Part shown: positions 6,473 to 10,926 of the stretch, in pieces | Layout: each line of letters starts with the position of its first letter | Position numbering within the stretch: position 1 is the stretch's first letter | Origin: Bacillota bacterium | GTDB lineage: Bacteria; Bacillota_A; Clostridia; Lachnospirales; Lachnospiraceae | DNA: 10,926 nucleotides | Assembly: GCA_023407175.1 (NCBI GenBank) | Contig: JAEYMU010000037.1 | Location: forward strand, 1 to 10,926 | Direction: 5' to 3' | Notes under the pieces: model-generated | Told to the model about the DNA's origin: nothing | The model's input: only the letters and a program-made list of their open reading frames with translations | Databases searched by the model: none | Program-made: the position numbers and the translations under genes

Positions 6473-7981
6473 ATGAGGAACAAAAGAAAATATGAAAGAA
6501 TTACAAAGGAAGCGTCCGAATTAATCAAGAGCACACATCAATTTGTAAGCGGTGACCTGGATATCGCCATTCACGTACAGGATTATGAAGTACTTGGAGA
6601 ATTGGCTGAGGATATTAATCAAATCAGTTCAACCTTTAATGAGTATATCAATGAGATTTCACGGGTACTGGCTCATCTGTCAGCAGGCAACATGGCTGTC
6701 AGGGTTGCAAAGGATATTAATTATAAGGGCGATTTTAAACCGATTAAAAATGCACTTTATAAAATCAGGCGTTCCCTGAACAGCTCCTTTGAAGAAATTA
6801 ATTCATTATCAGAGGAGGTGGACCGGTTTTGCAGCCAGGTGGAGAGCGGAGCCTCCCAGATTGCCAGCAGTGCAACTGAGCAGGCGAATTTAATCGGTGA
6901 TCTGACCGGTACTCTTTACCAGATCACAGAGCAGACCAGCAATAATGCGGAGAGTGCCAAGAGGGCATCCAATAGCGTCAACAGCATTCAGCATGAGGCA
7001 AAGGTCGGATTCGGATATATGGAGCAGATGCTTGATTCCATACAGAGAGTTCAGACTTCTTCCCAGGACATCTCCGGGATCATCACCATTATCAGCGGAC
7101 TTGCCGAGCAGACGAAGCTTCTGGCATTGAATGCTGCAATTGAGGCTGCCCGTGCCGGGGAGCTGGGGAAGGGGTTCTCCGTCGTTGCTGACGAGGTCAG
7201 GAAGCTGGCTGATAAAAGTGCCGAGGCGGTGGGACAGACAACAACGATGATTGATCATAGTATAAAAATAGCGCAGGAAAGCGTAGACATTGCTTATAAA
7301 ACTGCGGAAAGCTTTAAAAATATCAATTCCTCCATTGAAAATGTTGCGGAGCTTTGCGCAGACATTGCGGAGATTTCCGAAACACAGGCAAGCAGCCTGA
7401 AGGATACCTCCTCCATCATAACAAATATCTCGGGAGTGGTGCAGAATAATGCGGCTTATTCGGAGGAAAATTATGCGGTGGCGGAGAATCTGGTACAGCT
7501 TTCGGCCGGACTAAAGCAGGTGCTCACCAGGTACCGTTTAGTTAACCAGGGAAATGAGGTAGCCTATCACAACGGCATTGAGACCTTGGATAAAAAATAT
7601 CTGGAAGGGGTGTTTGACCAATTGAAGAAAGCTTCCGGGGCGGATGAAATCGACCGTGCTTTGGAAACGGCAATTCAGGAACAGCCGGACATTGAATGCT
7701 TTTATGTGATTGATGGTGCAGGTTACCAGGTCAGCCATACGATTATGAATCCGGGATTTACGGAGCTGCAGGATGAGAATTTCAAGCCTGCCGTACCGGG
7801 AGATTATTATGCAGAGAAGAAATATTACCGTGAGGCCATGAAGAAGCCGGCCGAATGGTATACCTCGATTGAGTATGTTTCTGCGGCAACAGGGGGGCTG
7901 TGCCGGACTTTATCCTGTACCTATGAGGGCAGTGATCAGCAGGTATACTTAATTTGTATCGATATTAAATGTAAATTTTAA
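6473..7981 (+). CDS. Membrane-free methyl-accepting chemotaxis protein with C-terminal sensor-like region
   Basis: This is a 502-aa chemoreceptor-type signalling protein that should act on the CheA/CheW array. No TM helix is visible, so it is predicted to be cytoplasmic. Residues 1-110 look HAMP-like or coiled-coil ([11 protein letters not shown], 68-78). A long helical region follows, with the highly conserved hairpin tip at about 211-231 ([19 protein letters not shown]) and [15 protein letters not shown] (232-246). After the signalling helices, residues about 375-502 form a compact region with alternating hydrophobic strands ([33 protein letters not shown]), resembling a PDC/Cache-like sensor placed at the C-terminus. 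I chose ATG 6473, preceded by GGGGGA (6462-6467). The frame opens at 6413, but that start would overlap the terminator. Ligand is unknown. Confidence 0.85.
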   Translation: MRNKRKYERITKEASELIKSTHQFVSGDLDIAIHVQDYEVLGELAEDINQISSTFNEYINEISRVLAHLSAGNMAVRVAKDINYKGDFKPIKNALYKIRRSLNSSFEEINSLSEEVDRFCSQVESGASQIASSATEQANLIGDLTGTLYQITEQTSNNAESAKRASNSVNSIQHEAKVGFGYMEQMLDSIQRVQTSSQDISGIITIISGLAEQTKLLALNAAIEAARAGELGKGFSVVADEVRKLADKSAEAVGQTTTMIDHSIKIAQESVDIAYKTAESFKNINSSIENVAELCADIAEISETQASSLKDTSSIITNISGVVQNNAAYSEENYAVAENLVQLSAGLKQVLTRYRLVNQGNEVAYHNGIETLDKKYLEGVFDQLKKASGADEIDRALETAIQEQPDIECFYVIDGAGYQVSHTIMNPGFTELQDENFKPAVPGDYYAEKKYYREAMKKPAEWYTSIEYVSAATGGLCRTLSCTYEGSDQQVYLICIDIKCKF

Positions 7982-8047
7982 GGAATCACAGCAGTCGGCA
8001 TTGCCGACTGCTGTGGGGATTCCCAAAAGAGAAAACTGCTGTTTTTT
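7982..8047 (+). terminator. Long hairpin and T-tract after the chemotaxis gene
   Basis: CACAGCAGTCGGC pairs with GCCGACTGCTGTG (7987-7999 and 8003-8015), with an outer GGAATC/GATTCC stem (7982-7987, 8017-8022). The T7 tract lies further on, after a second CTGCTG (8036-8041), which can also pair with CAGCAG at 7989-7994. It probably terminates the chemotaxis transcript and separates it from the convergent toxin operon. Confidence 0.7.
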
Positions 8048-8161
8048 TACTGGTCTAATAAAATTCATAGATAATAACAAAACATAAATCATTTAAACTA
8101 AATCTATTAGGGTAACAAAACGCATACTAACCAATCTTTTTAAAAGCTTGTTACTGATATT

Positions 8162-8664
8162 TTATATTAACTCTTTTTCCTTTATGCCGAGAAAATCATT
8201 ATTCCATTTTTCTCTATATGATTTAATATATATACTCCAAAATACTTCTGCATTCCATTGCTTTTTGCTTATTATTGCTTCTGGTAAGCAATGAATTACA
8301 TCAACTAAATCATAGGCTCTATCATAGTTCTTATATCTTAATTGCTCACATATCTCTAGAGCCGAATCACTTAAAACAGGTAAATAATGATTGATTTCAC
8401 TCAAGTTATCTGTAATAAAACTTATGTGATCAATTTTTAGAGCATTTTCAAGAAATCCTTTAGTTTCTATATTATCTTTTACTGTTTTAATGATTTCAGT
8501 CTTAAATGCCTCAAATCCAATCGCATGTTCATCTTTTAGTGCTAAACAATATTTACTTACCTCTTCAAGTAGATTTATGTTATAAGGATTTTTTATCTGT
8601 GAGCGAATAATTATAAAAATTCTTTGGATGCCCAACATGAAATATTGTTTTATTTTCGTTCATC
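8162..8664 (-). pseudogene. Second immunity-like gene, broken by two homopolymer frameshifts
   Basis: Most of this gene is open on the minus strand from 8638 (158 aa), but that ATG has no ribosome site. A better start is ATG 8664, preceded by AAGAAGGTG about eight bases away, reading MNENKTIFSCWASKEF and then a stop. Dropping one base from the five-base run at 8615-8619 and one from the six-base run at 8589-8594 restores a single 166-aa frame. That frame continues through NYSLTDKNPYNINLLEEV into the main sequence. The product would be a soluble, helical, acidic protein of unrecognised family, with LSDSALEICEQL and YDRAYDLVDVIHCLPEAI in its second half. Position behind a toxin and its immunity gene suggests an orphan immunity protein. 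Sequencing error remains possible, since both events are in homopolymers. Confidence 0.55.
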
Positions 8665-8665
8665 T

Positions 8666-8829
8666 TACACCTTCTTAATAACCAATTTGCACGTCAACAG
8701 CACGTCCATTCTGTATAGTGTCATTATGATATTACTTTCAAATGTTTCTTTCTTTCCATTTACAATCGTATAAAAGTAAATCCCTGGAGCATTTATCCCC
8801 CTAGTGAGGGCCCTTGTGAAATGGGTGTT
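8666..8829 (-). pseudogene. Short coding remnant, possibly the end of a displaced toxin tip
   Basis: This minus-strand frame is open without a start codon for 54 codons, ending in TAA (8668-8666) two bases before the ATG of the broken gene at 8664. It reads NTHFTRALTRG, then NAPGIYFYTIVNGKKETF, and ends LTCKLVIKKV. The first part resembles VTFFSRALHSG in the middle of the intact toxin (about 333-343), sharing ten identical bases (CAAGGGCCCT). A toxin end abutting an immunity start is the normal polymorphic-toxin arrangement, so this may be the cognate tip of the broken immunity gene. The similarity is short and could be chance. Confidence 0.35.
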
Positions 8830-8867
8830 TTAGGTTGTTAAAACATTCCATGTTAATTGCTTTGAAA

Positions 8868-9179
8868 CTAAATTTTTTCTCCTTTTGAATTTCTTATCTC
8901 TTGAGGATAGTTATGATAATTTATTTCAATTAGTTTTCCGCTGTCAAAAGTTTTATTATTATCATTTATCACTTTTACGATTTTCATTGCACAGGCGTAA
9001 TACTCTTCAAAATTTATATCATCATCCTCAAGACCATTATCTGTTTCATAACAAGTATCTACTTTTGCTTCAATAACATCCCCATTTGCAAACGTTAATA
9101 GATATATATCTTCTTTATTCTTCTCAATTACCAAGAACAGTTTTTCCATTATTTCCTTTTCTTTATCTGTAAAAAACAT
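8868..9179 (-). CDS. Probable immunity protein for the type-50-like toxin
   Basis: This 103-aa small soluble protein has no signal or TM segment and is strongly acidic in the middle (CYETDNGLEDDDINFEEYY, 43-61). I do not recognise a named immunity family with certainty. Evidence for an immunity role is positional: it starts 18 bases after the toxin stop, on the same strand, and is preceded by a GGGGGT ribosome site. An acidic partner would suit a nucleic-acid-degrading toxin, since it could cover a basic active-site surface; that is inference. The gene is visibly AT-richer than the repeat-rich part of the toxin, in line with cassette exchange. It ends at 8868, before the 8666-8829 remnant. 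Confidence 0.62.
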   Translation of the reverse strand: MFFTDKEKEIMEKLFLVIEKNKEDIYLLTFANGDVIEAKVDTCYETDNGLEDDDINFEEYYACAMKIVKVINDNNKTFDSGKLIEINYHNYPQEIRNSKGEKI

Positions 9180-9197
9180 ATGATCTTACCCCCATTT

Positions 9198-10889
9198 CTA
9201 TTGTATCGGTTGCGCTGGAACAATATGTGTTCCTGTTTTTGAGTAATGGATTATTCCAACCGTCGTATCAACGGCTTCCCCTGTTGCCGGATTCACGTAC
9301 TGTCCTATTACTTCGCCAAAATTTATGCGTTCTTTATTTGTGCCTATCCACTCCCCAGTTCCTGCAAATTCATCTACTAATCTTTGAGCATCATCAACTG
9401 TTCCTTTAAATATACTTCTTCCCTCAGTATAATTATTATTACCTACAATATGTTTACCTTGTTTTCCAGCATTCACAGTTGTATCAAATCCATTTACTAT
9501 TGAGTTACTCTCCTTAATACCAGCCCCCGAACCTTCGATATTACCTATAATCTTAACAGAATCATCCGCTTTGTCAACAGCCTCCGCAGTCTTCCCTAAG
9601 CTGTTGGCAATATCCTCTGCGGTAGCCGTTCCTTTGCTGAATTTACTGAACCAAGAGGCTATCTCCCCGGATTTAATTCCCGCTTTTATCGCATCAACAG
9701 CGGCTGTCACCCCCTTGGTGCTGACTAAGGCCAGCAAAACTTCTCCGACGGCCTGGCCCAACATTCTGGCTTTTTTATCCGCATCCCCCTCTATAAATTC
9801 CTTTGATAATTCTTTTCCTGATTCCTCTATCATCTGAACCAGCAAATCATTTTCTTCTGTTCCGGAATGAAGGGCCCTTGAGAAGAAAGTGACTCCTTCT
9901 ATGGTCTGTAACGGATGGCTGATTGCATCTATCAGGCCATCTACCGTACCGACTACAGCATCTTTGACACCCAAAAGCAAATTAGTGGCCATAGATGATA
10001 CATCCGGAGCACTCGGTAGCTCTGCATTAACCGGTGCCGTAGATGGTGTGGAGCAGCCGCTCGTAGAAACCGTACTGGAAGTAGTGGTTGTTTTCGTGCT
10101 GCCGGGAGTAGAGCACCCACTGGAGCCCGAAGCAGTGCTTGGTGTGGAACAGCCACTTTGGTTAATTACAACGGTTGTGCTAGGCGTCGAACAGCCGCTT
10201 GTAGAAACCGTACTGGAAGTAGTGGTTGTTTTCGTGCTGCCGGGAGTCGAACACCCACTGGAGCCCGAAGCAGTACTAGGTGTGGAACAGCCACTTTGGT
10301 TAATTACAACCGTTGTGCTGGGCGTAGAACATCCGCTTGTGGAAACCGTACTGGTCGTTGTTTTCGTGCTGCCGGGAGTAGAGCATCCACTGGAGCCCGA
10401 AGCAGTGCTAGGTGTGGAACAGCCACTTTGGTTTATTACAACCGTTGTACTGGGTGTGGAACACCCACTTGTAGAAACCGTACTGGTAGTAGTCGTCGTT
10501 TTCGTACTGCTGGGAGTAGAACACCCACTTGTACTAGAGGTGGAAACCGTACTGGTAGTAGTTGTCGCTTTCGCACTGGAGGTCGTAGCAGTGCTGGGCG
10601 TAGAACACCCACTCGAGGCCGAGGCCGAAACCGTAACAGTAGTGGTTGATGTTGTATTACCTGCAGTCGTCGCAGCTTTCGTACTGCCCGGTGTGGAGCA
10701 GCCGCTGCTTGCAGTCGTCGTAGTTTTGTTGCTGTTTGTCGTCGTAGCCGTCGTAGCAGTTGTTTTGTTGCTGTTTGAAGTGGTGGTACTGGTCTGGATC
10801 GACTTGCCGGTGCCGGGAGTCGAGCATCCGCTGGTACCTGTCGCTACGTAGGTGATTGAGGGAGTTACTCCGGTAGCAGTTACTGCCAT
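9198..10889 (-). CDS. Polymorphic toxin: Cys-motif repeat N-terminus, helical pretoxin, type-50-like toxin domain
   Basis: This 563-aa protein has three zones. Residues 1-285 are Ser/Thr-rich low complexity with fourteen SGCSTP motifs (Cys22, 64, 95, 123, 143, 157, 169, 187, 201, 213, 233, 247, 259, 279); there is no Cys elsewhere. Residues about 296-470 are helical (ISHPLQTIEGVTFF; KKARMLGQAVGEVLLAL), like the helical middles of other contact or polymorphic toxins. Residues about 473-563 match my recollection of polymorphic toxin type 50 (Ntox50), a predicted RNase family. They include GKQGKHIVGNNNYTEGRS, DEFAGTGEW and HYSKTGTHIVPA, with His480, His548 and His555 as candidate catalytic residues. 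No signal peptide, LXG, WXG or TM segment is visible, so export is unexplained. AAGGAGG lies nine bases before the ATG. An immunity gene follows directly. Confidence 0.78.
   Translation of the reverse strand: MAVTATGVTPSITYVATGTSGCSTPGTGKSIQTSTTTSNSNKTTATTATTTNSNKTTTTASSGCSTPGSTKAATTAGNTTSTTTVTVSASASSGCSTPSTATTSSAKATTTTSTVSTSSTSGCSTPSSTKTTTTTSTVSTSGCSTPSTTVVINQSGCSTPSTASGSSGCSTPGSTKTTTSTVSTSGCSTPSTTVVINQSGCSTPSTASGSSGCSTPGSTKTTTTSSTVSTSGCSTPSTTVVINQSGCSTPSTASGSSGCSTPGSTKTTTTSSTVSTSGCSTPSTAPVNAELPSAPDVSSMATNLLLGVKDAVVGTVDGLIDAISHPLQTIEGVTFFSRALHSGTEENDLLVQMIEESGKELSKEFIEGDADKKARMLGQAVGEVLLALVSTKGVTAAVDAIKAGIKSGEIASWFSKFSKGTATAEDIANSLGKTAEAVDKADDSVKIIGNIEGSGAGIKESNSIVNGFDTTVNAGKQGKHIVGNNNYTEGRSIFKGTVDDAQRLVDEFAGTGEWIGTNKERINFGEVIGQYVNPATGEAVDTTVGIIHYSKTGTHIVPAQPIQ
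10038..10469 (-). repeat. Tandem 132/138-bp repeat inside the toxin gene
   Basis: Three near-identical units encode residues 141-184, 185-230 and 231-276, with a partial fourth at 277-284. The units are 44, 46 and 46 codons long. Each carries three SGCSTP motifs, in the order SGCSTPSTTVVINQ, SGCSTPSTASGS and SGCSTPGSTK, followed by a T/S-rich spacer. Copies differ mostly at silent positions or in the spacer (TTTSTVST versus TTTTSSTVST). The four motifs nearer the N-terminus lie in degenerate spacers. Confidence 0.9.
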
Positions 10890-10898
10890 GTTAAATAT

Positions 10899-10905
10899 CC
10901 TCCTT
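10899..10905 (-). promoter_or_regulatory. Strong ribosome binding site of the toxin gene
   Basis: On the minus strand this reads AAGGAGG, nine bases before ATG 10889, and fixes the start. Only 37 bases of upstream sequence are in the window, so the promoter of the toxin operon cannot be judged. Confidence 0.85.
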
Positions 10906-10926
10906 GATCCTTTTTCTCCTGTAAAA

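Noticed and set aside
8112..8154. GTAACAA/TTGTTAC inverted repeat as terminator of the minus-strand operon
   Set aside because: The stem is only seven AT-rich pairs with a loop of about 30 bases; too weak to call.
10158..10649. Arg/Thr/Cys-rich 163-codon frame on the plus strand
   Set aside because: It is another shadow of the same tandem repeat, with no ribosome site and a composition typical of out-of-frame repeat DNA.
10824..10829. SGC in the repeats as lipoprotein attachment sites
   Set aside because: A lipobox needs a preceding N-terminal hydrophobic signal helix and occurs once; here the motif is repeated fourteen times in polar sequence.
9889..10851. A 320-codon open frame on the plus strand opposite the toxin repeats
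   Set aside because: Its Val/Glu/Pro repeat is the complement of the SGCSTP repeat. Repetition keeps the opposite frame free of stops; the minus-strand gene has a strong ribosome site and a recognisable toxin domain.

Overview
The window looks like chromosomal DNA of a low-to-mid GC Firmicute, most likely a clostridial or Lachnospiraceae-type organism. This rests on the protein families, Shine-Dalgarno sites of the GGAGG type, sigma-A-like promoters and intrinsic terminators; no taxonomic marker gene is present. All functional calls come from reading motifs, with no database search.

Layout. (1) 1-413 is a regulatory region. It holds an exact 33-base direct repeat (1-33 and 92-124), each copy a hairpin, flanking a third hairpin. 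A good sigma-A promoter (239-267) and a structured 140-nt leader follow. (2) 414-5278 (+) is an exopolysaccharide or capsule assembly operon: a Wzz/YveK-type chain-length protein, a CpsD-type tyrosine autokinase, an unrecognised two-TM protein, a WbaP/CpsE-type initiating sugar-phosphate transferase and an LCP (LytR-CpsA-Psr) ligase. These start, measure and attach a polymer, but no glycosyltransferase, flippase, polymerase or phosphatase is in view. (3) 5458-7981 (+) holds three independent housekeeping or sensory genes: a small VOC/glyoxalase-fold protein, RidA, and a membrane-free chemotaxis receptor whose apparent sensor lies at the C-terminus. (4) 8162-10889 (-) is a polymorphic-toxin locus. 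In transcription order it has a 563-aa protein with a Ser/Thr-rich N-terminus carrying fourteen SGCSTP motifs, a helical middle and a C-terminal type-50 (Ntox50-like) toxin domain. Next come a 103-aa probable immunity gene, a fragment that may be the end of an older toxin tip, and a second immunity-like gene broken by two homopolymer frameshifts.

The toxin locus is the most unusual part. Every cysteine of the toxin sits in an SGCSTP motif within a region with no recognisable secretion signal, and part of that region is a 132/138-bp tandem repeat. The genes behind the toxin look like a worn toxin/immunity cassette array. The toxin operon converges on the chemotaxis gene, and its AT-richer immunity region suggests acquired DNA.
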